64,000 nt of DNA, from the NCBI GenBank assembly GCA_041665525.1, contig JBAYIS010000007.1, positions 1 to 64,000 of the forward strand. Reading direction: 5' to 3'. Below are positions 55,144 through 64,000 of this stretch, in pieces; the stretch's first letter is position 1, and each line of letters starts with the position of its first letter. The stretch is from UBA8401 sp041665525. GTDB lineage: Bacteria; Bacteroidota; Ignavibacteria; UBA10030; UBA8401. Below the pieces are notes generated by a model. It saw only the letters and a list, made by a program, of their open reading frames with translations. It did not search any database and was not told the DNA's origin. The position numbers and the translations under genes are program-made.

Positions 55144-56106
55144 TTATTCACTTGAGCTCTTCCGAATTTCATCCAGGATCTCTTTCGCCCCTTTTTTCAT
55201 CAATTCCACCGCGAGCATTGTGCCTAACTCTTCCGCTCTTTCCTTCGCACCCAAAATGGATCCTGAAACGATCCGTTTCCCATCCAGCGAACCAACCATC
55301 GCGTCCATCACAAACTTTCCATGTTCTATTCGGCCGAATGTTCCGATCGGAATCTGACATCCCCCTTCGAGATGCCGGAGCAGCGCACGCTCCCCAAGGG
55401 TTGCAAGCATCGTATCGGGATGTGCCAGCGGCTGGATCAGTTTCTTCAATTCTTTGTCGCCTTCGCGGATTTCGATTCCGAGTGCACCCTGACCGACTGC
55501 AGGGAGAATAAATGTCGGTGAAAATACTTCCGAGATCAACGCAGACCAGCCAAGACGAGTAACACCGGCTTTCGCCAGCAGCATTCCGTCCCAGTCGCTT
55601 TGCTCGAGTTTCTCCCGGCGGGTCTTCAAATTTCCCCGGATATCGATGATGGTCAGATCAGGCCGGTGTTGCAACAGCTGACATTTTCTGCGCAAGCTTC
55701 CGGTGGCGATTTTACCTCCCTGGGGGACATCGTTCAAGGATCTGTAACTCTTTGATGGATGAGAAATAAACACATCGCGAACATCTTCGCGTTCGGAGAT
55801 TGCCCCCAGAATTAATCCAGGTGTTAATTGCGTGGGAACATCCTTCAAGCTGTGAATGGCAAGGTCGATTTCCTTATCCAGAAGCGCTTTTTCGATCTCT
55901 TTGGTGAAGAGCCCTTTGTCTCCGATTTTGGAGAGAGGGGAATCAAGTATCTTATCCCCCGTTGTTTTTATGATGACTAATTCCACGGCAACTGAAGGAT
56001 ATCGTGTCTTCAATTCGTTCTCCACCCAGTGCGCCTGCCAGAGTGCAAGTTCACTGCCGCGCGTGCCGATGATGATCTTATTAGTGTGTTTCACTTTTTT
56101 CCTCAT
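55144..56106 (-). CDS. hemC: Porphobilinogen deaminase (hydroxymethylbilane synthase)
   Basis: Polymerises four porphobilinogens into hydroxymethylbilane. About 320 residues from ATG 56106; a GTG three codons earlier (56115) is possible. Motifs: IIGTRGSELALWQA, HSLKDVPTQL, GSLRRKCQLLQHRPDL, and the dipyrromethane cysteine in RHLEGGCQIPIG near residue 243. The start lies inside the 3' end of hemA, so translation is probably coupled. Confidence 0.97.
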   Translation of the reverse strand: MRKKVKHTNKIIIGTRGSELALWQAHWVENELKTRYPSVAVELVIIKTTGDKILDSPLSKIGDKGLFTKEIEKALLDKEIDLAIHSLKDVPTQLTPGLILGAISEREDVRDVFISHPSKSYRSLNDVPQGGKIATGSLRRKCQLLQHRPDLTIIDIRGNLKTRREKLEQSDWDGMLLAKAGVTRLGWSALISEVFSPTFILPAVGQGALGIEIREGDKELKKLIQPLAHPDTMLATLGERALLRHLEGGCQIPIGTFGRIEHGKFVMDAMVGSLDGKRIVSGSILGAKERAEELGTMLAVELMKKGAKEILDEIRKSSSE

Positions 56107-57394
56107 TATGAACACGGCCGCTCAATCCGAACAGACTGCGGACCAGGTCCAGTCTCGATTTTTTCTGACTTTCAGTTTCGTCATGGCCGTTGCGCAATGT
56201 GACGGTAGGATGATGAAGCAGTTTGTTCACTATCCGTTTCGTCACCAGCTCGACCAGTTCTTTTTCTTTTTCCGAAAAGCGGTTGATATGTTCCGACACT
56301 ACCTCCCGACGGACATTCTCGAAATGATTGCGAAGGTCGACAATGGTCGGTCCGACCTGAAGGGAGCGGTACCATTGATGGATATTCTTCAGTTCTTCCA
56401 GGATCAGCTCGTTCACCTTTGGAAGCTCCAATTGACGCTTGTGAATGTTCTGTGCGACGATATTGGAAAGAGAATCCATATCATTCAGAAAGACATTATC
56501 GATGTCATTCGCACCGGGATCGATATTCCTCGGAACACCAATATCGAAGATAAAGAGCGGTGAATGCCGCCGTTGTTTAAGAGAATTCTTGATTTGTGCA
56601 GCGGTCAGAATATATTCCGTTGCGGTGACCGATGAGATAATGATATCTACAGTCGCGATCATTGAATGGAAATTCTCGAACTCCACCACCGATCCTCCGA
56701 TAGTCGATGCAAGTTCTTCCGCTTTTTGCCTCGTTCTATTTGTAATGAACAATTCTCCGATTCCTCGCCCTGCAAGATGTTTCGCCGTCAGCTCTCCCGT
56801 TTCGCCGGCACCAATCAACAATGCTTTTCGATGATCGAAGTCTGCGAAAATCTTGTTCGCCAATTCCACCGCTGCATAGCTGACCGAGACCGCCCCTTCC
56901 ATGATGGTCGTTTCTGTTCTCACCCGTTTTCCCAGATGCAGGGCAGACTGCAACAACTTGTGCATCATTGTCCCTGCGGTGTGCTCGTCAATGGCCAATT
57001 GAAAATCATCCTTAATCTGTCCGAGGATTTGAACATCACCGACGACCATTGAATCCACACCCGCCGCAACGCGGAAGAGATGTTTTATGGCATTCACCGA
57101 AGTGAGTTTGTATAAATTTTCGGGCCGGAGTTGTGATTCGAAATTCTTATACGCGACAAAGAAGTCTTGTATTTCTTGATAATGAGAAGAATGGGATTGT
57201 TGAGGGAATTGTTTCTCATCAACAATACCGTATAGTTCCGTTCTATTACATGTGGAGACGACAAAACACTCACTGAAAAAATGTTTTATACAGTGACGCA
57301 GCATATGCCGTTTTTCATCAATGGAGAGCCACATTTTTTCGCGAACTTCCAGCGGGGCAGTCCTATGATTGATTCCGATGATAAATAGATCCAT
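56081..57394 (-). CDS. hemA: Glutamyl-tRNA reductase
   Basis: NADPH-dependent reduction of glutamyl-tRNA(Glu) to glutamate-1-semialdehyde, the committed step of the C5 route. 437 residues. GINHRTAPLEVREK begins the catalytic domain, the nucleophilic cysteine lies in VSTCNRTELYG, the NADP domain has LIGAGETGELTAKHL, and there is a C-terminal dimerisation helix region. The C-terminal 25-35 bases overlap hemC. The gene follows the ccsA-like gene after 15 bp. Confidence 0.97.
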   Translation of the reverse strand: MDLFIIGINHRTAPLEVREKMWLSIDEKRHMLRHCIKHFFSECFVVSTCNRTELYGIVDEKQFPQQSHSSHYQEIQDFFVAYKNFESQLRPENLYKLTSVNAIKHLFRVAAGVDSMVVGDVQILGQIKDDFQLAIDEHTAGTMMHKLLQSALHLGKRVRTETTIMEGAVSVSYAAVELANKIFADFDHRKALLIGAGETGELTAKHLAGRGIGELFITNRTRQKAEELASTIGGSVVEFENFHSMIATVDIIISSVTATEYILTAAQIKNSLKQRRHSPLFIFDIGVPRNIDPGANDIDNVFLNDMDSLSNIVAQNIHKRQLELPKVNELILEELKNIHQWYRSLQVGPTIVDLRNHFENVRREVVSEHINRFSEKEKELVELVTKRIVNKLLHHPTVTLRNGHDETESQKKSRLDLVRSLFGLSGRVHNEEKSETH

Positions 57395-57409
57395 TACTGC
57401 ACCAATAAA

Positions 57410-58234
57410 TCAATAAAAATTGTGGAAATCCGTAAAGTATAGATTGCCAATAGTCAAAGAAAAGAATGCGATCATAAATCCTGCAATCGCCAGCACCATA
57501 AACCGCCTTCCTCTCAAACCGTAGTAACGCTTTGCCATGATGCTGACCCCGAAAAGTATCCAAATGCAAACGGTAATCACGAGTTTCGGATCAAAATACG
57601 AAAACTGTTCGAATGCGCTCGGTAACCAGACAATACCAACTGCAATAGCTATGCCAAGAAAAATAAAGCCTATCGTAATAGAAATAGTGGTCATTCGTTC
57701 AAGAATTTCTAAATTTGGTAATTTTAAATAGTATGTACTAAACCGTTTTGCTTTGATATTATGATAGAGCATGATGTACAGAAATCCATACATTGCGGCG
57801 ATCGCCAGTCCCACGTAACCAATCAGCGCAGACGTTACATGTGTTCCCAGCAGCCTGCTGCGCAATACTTGTTTTACTTCGATCAGATCTTCGATGAACA
57901 GGGAGGAGATAATTTGAAAAAGAAATGAGAGGAAAAGAATGAACACCCCTGTTCCCTTCACATTAATCGCATACTCGATTGAAACGTACACGACAGCAAC
58001 CCCAAAAGAGATGATCGACATGATTTCAAACATTGTGGTGATGGGAACATGGTCGAACGCAGCAGTGCGCAAGGTAAGATAGATAAGATGGATCGCCACA
58101 GTCGGGAACAACAACAAGGCGCGTATGTTCTTATGAAGCGGTTGGTTACCGAGAAAATCCTTAGCATAAAACCAAACGAGCATTGCATAGAGTATCGGAA
58201 GAAGGATATTGAATATATCAATGATAGTATTCAT
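57410..58234 (-). CDS. CcsA/HemX-type cytochrome c assembly membrane protein
   Basis: 274 residues with eight predicted membrane helices. Family marks include GTHVTSALIGYVGLAIAAMYG, with a likely heme-ligating histidine in it, and a second histidine in the upstream DHVPITTMFE loop. The WWD-type tryptophan motif of true CcmC/CcsA is not obvious, so a HemX-like role in heme synthesis or export is also possible. It is the first gene of the heme operon. B. subtilis hemX also sits beside hemA, so position favours HemX; homology favours the broader CcsA group. Confidence 0.85.
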   Translation of the reverse strand: MNTIIDIFNILLPILYAMLVWFYAKDFLGNQPLHKNIRALLLFPTVAIHLIYLTLRTAAFDHVPITTMFEIMSIISFGVAVVYVSIEYAINVKGTGVFILFLSFLFQIISSLFIEDLIEVKQVLRSRLLGTHVTSALIGYVGLAIAAMYGFLYIMLYHNIKAKRFSTYYLKLPNLEILERMTTISITIGFIFLGIAIAVGIVWLPSAFEQFSYFDPKLVITVCIWILFGVSIMAKRYYGLRGRRFMVLAIAGFMIAFFSLTIGNLYFTDFHNFY

Positions 58235-58348
58235 AGTGATTCGTCAATTATAAGGGTAAATTTTATTAATGTACGGAGAGTTTCTTTAGAGAACAAGAAG
58301 TGTATGAATTACAACGGGGACTGAAAGTCAATCATTAAACTATCCAAT

Positions 58349-58378
58349 GCGGATGGCGGGACTTTATCCGCGAAAGTC
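58349..58378 (-). promoter_or_regulatory. Two mutually exclusive hairpins in the heme operon leader
   Basis: Arms GCGGAT (58349-58354) and ATCCGC (58366-58371) compete with GACTTT (58360-58365) and AAAGTC (58373-58378). Both pairs are perfect 6-mers, and they share bases in their loops. They lie about 115-145 bp upstream of the first gene of the heme operon, between it and the sensor kinase. Either a leader switch or chance. Confidence 0.25.
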
Positions 58379-58464
58379 ATTCAGTATTCGCATGTATCTT
58401 TTTCGTTCTCATCACATTCCGGCTCAGATTGGATTGCAACAATGAAGCGGACTGCTCTCCGGTA

Positions 58465-58485
58465 CCGTCTTTCGATCAGAGACGG
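58465..58485 (-). terminator. Hairpin directly after the sensor kinase gene
   Basis: CCGTCT (58465-58470) pairs with AGACGG (58480-58485) around a 9-base loop, 13 bp beyond the kinase stop. No clear T-run follows on the minus strand, so it is at best a weak or factor-assisted terminator. Confidence 0.35.
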
Positions 58486-58497
58486 AAACAGCGGAAT

Positions 58498-61400
58498 TTA
58501 CGGCGATCCGATCACCGCTGCAATGACGGTATTAATCTCGGAGAATTTATACGGTTTGTTGATCACTTCCTTGATGCCGGCCGCTATCATCTGCGACCGG
58601 ATGGAACGATCCAGGTATCCGGAAGAGATGATCACCTTTACTTCCGGATTCACTTTTTTCAATCGATCGAACATCTCTTCGCCGCTCATATTCGGCATAC
58701 CGAGATCGGAAATAATGAGGTCAATCACCCGGCCATGGGTGCGGTAAATATCTAACGCGGCAAATCCATCCGGTGCTGTTAGCACAACACATCCTGCGTG
58801 TTCCAGGTTTTCTTTCAGTGCATCGCGCAGCACTTCTTCATCGTCCACAACCAGGATGGTTTTCCCTGCGATTGATTCTTCCTGATCTGCAGCAATGAGT
58901 TCCTCCGATAAACTATTCGAGGTCGGGAAATAAAGTGTAAATGTCGTTCCGATCCCTTTGTGCGTCTCTACATCGATGAATCCGTGATGGCTCCGCACAA
59001 GTCCATTAACGATAGAAAGTCCGAGTCCGGTCCCCTTTCCTTTTTCTTTCGTGGTAAAGAAAGGATCGAAGATCTTTCCCATATGCTCTTCGTCGATTCC
59101 CGTTCCGGTGTCGGTGACCGAAATACTGACGAACGGTCGCTGCGCTTCGAAAGAGAATTTTTCCCGAATCACTGCCGGGTCCGCCATCCGCTCCCTAATG
59201 GTGATTGAGCCATGTTCTCCCATCGCATCCTTTGCGTTCAGGCATAGATTGAGGATGATCTGATGCAGGTGGCCTGCGTCTCCGTCGATAATTCCGTTCA
59301 CCACATCGATATCGGTCATCACCGAAATCGTTTTGGGAATGAAATGCTGCAGCATATTCTTTACATCTTCGATGATATGAGAGAGCGAGATCGGCTGCAA
59401 ATTCAATTCGGATTGACGGGAAAAGAACAGTAATTGTTTGGAAATGGAAACGCCGCGATGCGACACGTCGATAATCTGATCGACATACCGCTTCAACTTG
59501 TCGTCGTTAACAAGATGTTTTTTCAGGAGTTCCGCATTACCGAGGAGCATCGCCAGCAGGTTGTTGAAATCATGCGCAATGCCGCCGGCTAATGTACCGA
59601 GACTTTCGAGTTTTTGCGATTGAAGCAGCTGTACCTGCATCCTTTTCTGTTCAGTTATGTCCGAGAACAGACCCACATACTGAAATACTTCACCCTGTGC
59701 ATCATGGATCGTAGAAATGCTGAGCCATTCGTCGAACAGTTCGCCGTTCTTTCTGCGGTTAATGATTTCACCCTGCCACATACCAGTCTTCTTCAGCGAC
59801 CTCCACATTTCTTCGTAGAACTGCAAATCCATTTTTCCAGATTTCATCATCGAAGGAGTGTTTCCAATCGCTTCTTCTTTCGAATAGCCCGTCAGCTTTG
59901 TAAATGCCGGATTGATATCCACTATTTTATTTGAAGCGTCAGTTACGACGATGGCTTCACCGACCGCTTTATACACCGTCGCGGCAATCTTCAATTCTTC
60001 TTCCGCCCTTCTCCGCTCCGTCACGTCCCGCAGGATTCCTTCGTGATACAGGATGTTCCCTGCTTCATCATAAATGTACCGACCGTGATCTTCCACCCAT
60101 ACTTCCGATCCATCCTTTTTCTTCATTCGGTAGACGCCGATCTTTTCTTCCATTTCCTGGATCGTTACATTATCCCGGTCTGCTTCATCAAAGTAGAGAT
60201 CCTTTTTGATATCAACAGCCATCAGTTCTTCCTTGCTCGGATAGCCGAGCATCGATACGAGTGCCGGATTTACATCGACAAATCTTCCGTCGTGTGTGCT
60301 CTTGTAGACACCGTCCAGCAGCGATTCGATCAGTTTACCGTACCGCAATTCGCTCATTTCCAGCGCACGTTCCGCCCGCTTTCGTTCAGTCACATCCCGT
60401 GCGGTGGTGATGATCACATCCTGACCGAAGTATTTTCCTTTGTTGGTCACCACATCCTTCGGAAACACTTCGCCATTTTTTCGCTTCCCCCAGAATTCAA
60501 AGTGCTGGGGATCGCCGGTAGCAAATGTTTTCTCCACCAGCGCCATAATTTTTGGAAGGTCATTCTTTCCCGGTGCAGATAGAAATTCCGGTGTCTTCCC
60601 GACGAACTCTTTTCGGGAATACCCATACATTCTTTCAGCGCCGTTGTTCACGTCAATAAACTGTCCGTTACTTTGCTGAATATAAATGGCATCGGCCACG
60701 GAATTGAAGAGTCCTACATAACTATGTTCGCTTTCGCGCAGAATCTGTTCCGTTTTCTTGCGTTCTATCGCGTTTGCAACCTGCGTGGAAACGAACACAA
60801 GTACATTCATATCCGTTTCAGTCAGTCGTATGGTATCCTGATATGTCTGTATTGCCATGACGCCGATCGTTTCGTTCCGAATGGTCTTTAAAGGAACACC
60901 CATCCAATCAACACCGCGTGTTCCATACAATTCCACTTCACCTGTTCTGCACAATTCATCGAATACTTCGGGCGTTGCCAAGAGCGGTTTACCCGTCCGC
61001 AGGACATATCCCGTCATGCTTTTCCCAGGTTGGATTGGAGACCAATCGCCGTCCTTTTCATCCCTGTTATAGGGGAAGTCAATGACATACTTTTCCCGAT
61101 CGTACATGGCAATGAAAAAGTTCTGTGCCGGCATCAACTCCGAAATGATCCTATGAATGGAACTGTACAGATCATCCAAACGGATCGCTGTCTGCGCTTC
61201 TTCGGATATCTTGTATACAGCATCCTGTACCTGCTCCGCCCGTTTCTGCTCTGTCACGTCGCGGAACATTACCATAATATTCTTAACAGCGCCCTGTTCG
61301 TCACTCATTGTTGACGAGGTGAGTTCTCCCCAAAAAATTGTTCCATCAAACCGAACAAGTTTATAGATATGCGGAGACATACCCGCACCGGTCTGGATCA

Positions 61401-62097
61401 TTGTACGAATACGCTCGCCGGCAATCTTTAACTCGGATGGATCGATCCATCGTTGAAACGACGAACCGATGACATCCGCGTCCGGCGGAATGCGGAAGAT
61501 TTCGAACATCTTCGACGAACCAAACGAGATGATCCCGTTCGTATCCATCATTGCGATTCCGTTGGGCGATTTTTCAACCACCTGCTTGTAATAGGCTTCG
61601 GAAGTCCTCAACCGTTCTTCCATCTGCTTATGCTGCGTTATATCCCGTACGACCACCTGCACGGAACTTTTTCCGCCAAACGTCACCGGCACGGAAACTA
61701 CTTCCACATCAATCACCACTCCATCCAACCGGATGAATTTTTCCACCGCTTTTACCTGCGGTTTCTTCTCCTTCAGAGCGGATTTCATCCGCTGGATCAC
61801 CGTATCCCGATAGTCCGGATGGATGATATCCAGCACCGGCTTGCCGATCAATTCGGATTGATCCTTCGCACCGATCAATGCAAGGCCGGAGGGATTAACG
61901 TAAACGAATTTCCCGTCCGTATGCACCGCCATGGCATCGGGTAATACTTCCAGAAGGCTGCGGTACCGTTCAACAGTCTCCCGTAAAGAAGCATCACTGG
62001 TCACTTTTGGTGTTTTCCCGTCCATTCTTCGTTCAGATTCCTCTCGATCAAAATCAAATTCAATTACCGATAAATACTCTATAGAACATAATGACAT
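58498..62097 (-). CDS. Soluble hybrid sensor histidine kinase with five PAS domains, one GAF domain and a receiver
   Basis: 1199 residues without any clear membrane helix, so probably cytosolic. Order: PAS about 45-160, PAS 165-290, GAF 300-455, PAS 460-585, PAS 588-710, PAS 713-832. A HisKA domain follows with the phospho-acceptor in GGIAHDFNNLLAMLLGN (near 843), an HATPase_c with NLCLNAKDAM and TGLGLSIVNGLV, and a C-terminal receiver with acceptor D in SDLGMPNMSGEE (near 1131). Each PAS ends in a DITQ/DVTE-type linker. The ATG at 62097 has no evident ribosome site; a later ATG (62025) would remove 24 residues outside the domains. Signal unknown. Confidence 0.92.
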   Translation of the reverse strand: MSLCSIEYLSVIEFDFDREESERRMDGKTPKVTSDASLRETVERYRSLLEVLPDAMAVHTDGKFVYVNPSGLALIGAKDQSELIGKPVLDIIHPDYRDTVIQRMKSALKEKKPQVKAVEKFIRLDGVVIDVEVVSVPVTFGGKSSVQVVVRDITQHKQMEERLRTSEAYYKQVVEKSPNGIAMMDTNGIISFGSSKMFEIFRIPPDADVIGSSFQRWIDPSELKIAGERIRTMIQTGAGMSPHIYKLVRFDGTIFWGELTSSTMSDEQGAVKNIMVMFRDVTEQKRAEQVQDAVYKISEEAQTAIRLDDLYSSIHRIISELMPAQNFFIAMYDREKYVIDFPYNRDEKDGDWSPIQPGKSMTGYVLRTGKPLLATPEVFDELCRTGEVELYGTRGVDWMGVPLKTIRNETIGVMAIQTYQDTIRLTETDMNVLVFVSTQVANAIERKKTEQILRESEHSYVGLFNSVADAIYIQQSNGQFIDVNNGAERMYGYSRKEFVGKTPEFLSAPGKNDLPKIMALVEKTFATGDPQHFEFWGKRKNGEVFPKDVVTNKGKYFGQDVIITTARDVTERKRAERALEMSELRYGKLIESLLDGVYKSTHDGRFVDVNPALVSMLGYPSKEELMAVDIKKDLYFDEADRDNVTIQEMEEKIGVYRMKKKDGSEVWVEDHGRYIYDEAGNILYHEGILRDVTERRRAEEELKIAATVYKAVGEAIVVTDASNKIVDINPAFTKLTGYSKEEAIGNTPSMMKSGKMDLQFYEEMWRSLKKTGMWQGEIINRRKNGELFDEWLSISTIHDAQGEVFQYVGLFSDITEQKRMQVQLLQSQKLESLGTLAGGIAHDFNNLLAMLLGNAELLKKHLVNDDKLKRYVDQIIDVSHRGVSISKQLLFFSRQSELNLQPISLSHIIEDVKNMLQHFIPKTISVMTDIDVVNGIIDGDAGHLHQIILNLCLNAKDAMGEHGSITIRERMADPAVIREKFSFEAQRPFVSISVTDTGTGIDEEHMGKIFDPFFTTKEKGKGTGLGLSIVNGLVRSHHGFIDVETHKGIGTTFTLYFPTSNSLSEELIAADQEESIAGKTILVVDDEEVLRDALKENLEHAGCVVLTAPDGFAALDIYRTHGRVIDLIISDLGMPNMSGEEMFDRLKKVNPEVKVIISSGYLDRSIRSQMIAAGIKEVINKPYKFSEINTVIAAVIGSP

Positions 62098-62234
62098 AAG
62101 CTTGAAATGTCAATCAGGAGCGATATCAATAGAAGCAGAAGTGATGTGCGTTTTCAATAATCGCAATTTTGCCATGGTATTCCCGGCACTGTATTCTTCA
62201 TTACAATTTTCTAATACCTTTTAAAAAACAACGA

Positions 62235-62255
62235 GGGCAGTGAAACAGACTGCCC
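62235..62255 (-). terminator. Intrinsic terminator after the LamG-like surface protein gene
   Basis: On the minus strand GGGCAGT and ACTGCCC (62255-62249 and 62241-62235) form a perfect 7-bp stem with a 7-base loop, followed by TCGTTGTTTTTT. It ends transcripts of the LamG-like gene about 55 bp after its stop. Confidence 0.85.
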
Positions 62256-62309
62256 CCGTGTACCGCAACAGCAGAACATCGCTGTTATTTTAGTGTGTAT
62301 CAGGTGATA

Positions 62310-64000
62310 CTATTTTAACAACATCATCTTCTTTATGGCCGCAAATGAGCCCGCTTCGATCTTATAGAAATAGATTCCGCTGGAAAGATTGCTGCCGTTA
62401 AATGATGCAACATGTTTCCCGGCATGCAGCTGCTGATTGACAATGGTCGCAACCTGTTGACCCAACAGATTGTACACCTTCACGGTCACCCAGCTGTCGG
62501 CAAGTATTGAGAATTCGATCGTTGTTGACGGATTAAAAGGATTGGGATAATTCTGGCTTAACTCATACGAAGTTGCGACAACATCATTGCGTGATTCTAC
62601 GCCGGCAACGATCACTTTACCATATTGTGCCACTTGCGAATCTGACAGCGAATAATTCCAAACGTTGATCTCGGCAACATCGATGTCCCCGTCATCACCG
62701 TCGTCATCTGCGAACATCAGCAATGAACGGGAGAGCGAAAACCGATCATCAACGGGCGAGGCAGTCCCGGCCAAGATCAGCTTGCCATCGAGAAAATATT
62801 TATGATGTGTTCCATTTTTTACAGAAACCGCGAGGCGGTGCCAAATATTCGCTGTCACTGCGGTGACAGAATATCCTGTTGCGCCGGTACCAACAACTCC
62901 GGTCGAAGATTTGATAAAGCAATCGCCGTCATTTGCATTGTTCGTATCGGTCTGGAAAAAATTATACCAGCGTGCAATATCGGGGATCTTAAAATCGACC
63001 ATAACGGTATATTCATTGATCCGGGCGAGCGAATCCACGCCGCCGCCATTCGGATTAAAATCATGGGTCAGTTTCAGATAGCTTCCTTTCGGAACCCGGA
63101 CTGCGCCGTTTCCGGCGATCGGGCCGGCAATTGCCGAATCTTTTCCGACTAAGACAAGATCCTTTCCGAATCCTGGAGCCGCCGCATGAATATTCAAAGC
63201 ATCATCAAATGTCCATTTGCCATGAAGGACACTATCCACAAACACTTTCCCGAGTGTTGCAACTTCTCCATCGCCGAGTGCATAATTCCACATTCTCAGT
63301 TCGGCGATGTCGATATCCCCATCTTCACCGTCATCGTCCGCAAACATCAGCAGCAATGTATCAAGTCCGAATCTGCCGTCGATCGCCTGCACGGTACCTG
63401 CAAGAAACAGCCCGCCGTCAAGATAATAATTATAGTGCGTACCATTCTTTACCGAAACGACCAATCGATGCCATTCGTTCGAAGTGACAACGGTCGAGGA
63501 ATAACCGGTTGCCGTAGTTCCAAGCAACCCGGTGGTTTTTTTTATGAAGCAATCACCATCATCGGTATTTTGCGGATTTAATTGGTAGAAGTTGTACCAT
63601 TTCGAATAGTCCGGAATCTGGAAATCGATCATCACAGAATATTCGTTTACGCGCGGAAGTGTATCTGAACCGCTGCCGTTTGGACGGAACTTGTGCATTA
63701 ATTGATAATGACTTCCTTTGAAAATCCGGACTGCACCATTACCCGGACTCGGCCCGGTCACAACAGAATCCGTTCCGATGAGCACCAGGTCTTTGCCGAA
63801 ACCGGCAGACACTGCAGTGCGATTAAACGAATTATCAAAAGTCCATTTCGACTGACGTTTGACGGGAATTGGTGTTCCAAGTTCTGATACTTCATCCGTC
63901 GTCAACGGACGATCCCATATCGCTAATTCGGCAACATCGATTACACCATCATCGCCGTCATTGTCCGCGAACATTAACACAAGATTCTCCATCGCCCATC
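62310..64000 (-). CDS. C-terminal part of a tandem LamG-like surface protein with T9SS sorting domain (5' truncated)
   Basis: The frame is open to the right edge, and the visible N-terminus starts inside a domain, so the gene continues outside the window; at least 563 residues are seen. Two nearly identical concanavalin-like/LamG domains of about 225 residues follow a partial third. The shared marks are WTFDD/WTFDN, GDCFIK, HRL.VSVKNGTH, LMFADDDG(E/D)DGDID and AE...WNY. Residues about 470-560 form the type A sorting domain (NYPNPFNPSTTIEF ... AIKKMMLLK). Tandem lectin-like folds suggest glycan or polymer binding at the cell surface; the N-terminal part might hold a catalytic domain. Confidence 0.9.
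   Translation of the reverse strand, partial: WAMENLVLMFADNDGDDGVIDVAELAIWDRPLTTDEVSELGTPIPVKRQSKWTFDNSFNRTAVSAGFGKDLVLIGTDSVVTGPSPGNGAVRIFKGSHYQLMHKFRPNGSGSDTLPRVNEYSVMIDFQIPDYSKWYNFYQLNPQNTDDGDCFIKKTTGLLGTTATGYSSTVVTSNEWHRLVVSVKNGTHYNYYLDGGLFLAGTVQAIDGRFGLDTLLLMFADDDGEDGDIDIAELRMWNYALGDGEVATLGKVFVDSVLHGKWTFDDALNIHAAAPGFGKDLVLVGKDSAIAGPIAGNGAVRVPKGSYLKLTHDFNPNGGGVDSLARINEYTVMVDFKIPDIARWYNFFQTDTNNANDGDCFIKSSTGVVGTGATGYSVTAVTANIWHRLAVSVKNGTHHKYFLDGKLILAGTASPVDDRFSLSRSLLMFADDDGDDGDIDVAEINVWNYSLSDSQVAQYGKVIVAGVESRNDVVATSYELSQNYPNPFNPSTTIEFSILADSWVTVKVYNLLGQQVATIVNQQLHAGKHVASFNGSNLSSGIYFYKIEAGSFAAIKKMMLLK

Noticed and set aside
1..64000. CRISPR arrays, prophage, insertion sequences, integrases or defence islands
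   Set aside because: No array of regularly spaced repeats and no transposase, integrase, capsid or recognisable defence genes were seen. The repeats at the left end are palindromic, not CRISPR-like.

Overview
The window looks like a chromosomal segment from a free-living, Gram-negative member of the Bacteroidota/Ignavibacteriota (FCB) group. Four predicted surface or secreted proteins end in a type A type IX secretion (T9SS) sorting domain with the N-Y-P-N-P-F-N motif. There is a TonB-dependent receptor with a carboxypeptidase-regulatory-like plug extension, a YaiO-type outer-membrane barrel, many lipoproteins, and one promoter of the Bacteroidota TTTG/TAnnTTTG type. I see no phage, insertion sequence, integrase or CRISPR array. 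Genus or species cannot be read from the sequence.

Layout. 1-2.35 kb: dispersed palindromic repeats, ugd (UDP-glucose dehydrogenase) and a CAU-anticodon tRNA. 2.35-8.3 kb: uvrA, then rlmN, adk and a glycerophosphodiester phosphodiesterase. 8.3-16.6 kb: an Ig-like lipoprotein, acpS, a FnIII/WD40 lipoprotein, then three tandem paralogous lipoproteins (the first is a wreck) translationally coupled to a TonB receptor. 16.6-21.5 kb: HAD hydrolase, aroQ, a small conserved protein, an M6 metalloprotease with sorting domain, and a membrane protein. 21.6-31.2 kb: a tight run of ten same-strand genes. It starts with a single-domain response regulator, continues through an unknown membrane-anchored protein, a HEAT-repeat protein, a processive-type family 2 glycosyltransferase and YaiO, and ends with trmO and four envelope genes including a NamZ-like muramidase. 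The first five look like an exopolysaccharide synthesis and export unit.

31.4-43.2 kb, divergent from that operon: three consecutive genes for repetitive beta-solenoid surface proteins of 2452, about 682 and 681 residues. The C-terminal segments of the first two resemble the N-terminal segments of the second and third, a four-times repeated module links all three, and only the third carries a sorting domain, together with dockerin and cohesin-like domains. This is the most novel-looking system here: possibly a stacked matrix fibre beside its polysaccharide operon. 43.3-46.9 kb: a subtilisin-like protease with T9SS sorting domain.

47.1-58.2 kb: tRNA-Glu(CUC) facing a ten-gene heme operon (ccsA-like, hemA, C, D, E, N, H, Y, B, L) that covers every step from glutamyl-tRNA to protoheme. 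58.5-62.1 kb: a soluble hybrid sensor kinase with five PAS domains and one GAF domain. 62.3-64 kb: the 3' part of a tandem LamG-like surface protein with sorting domain, cut by the window edge.
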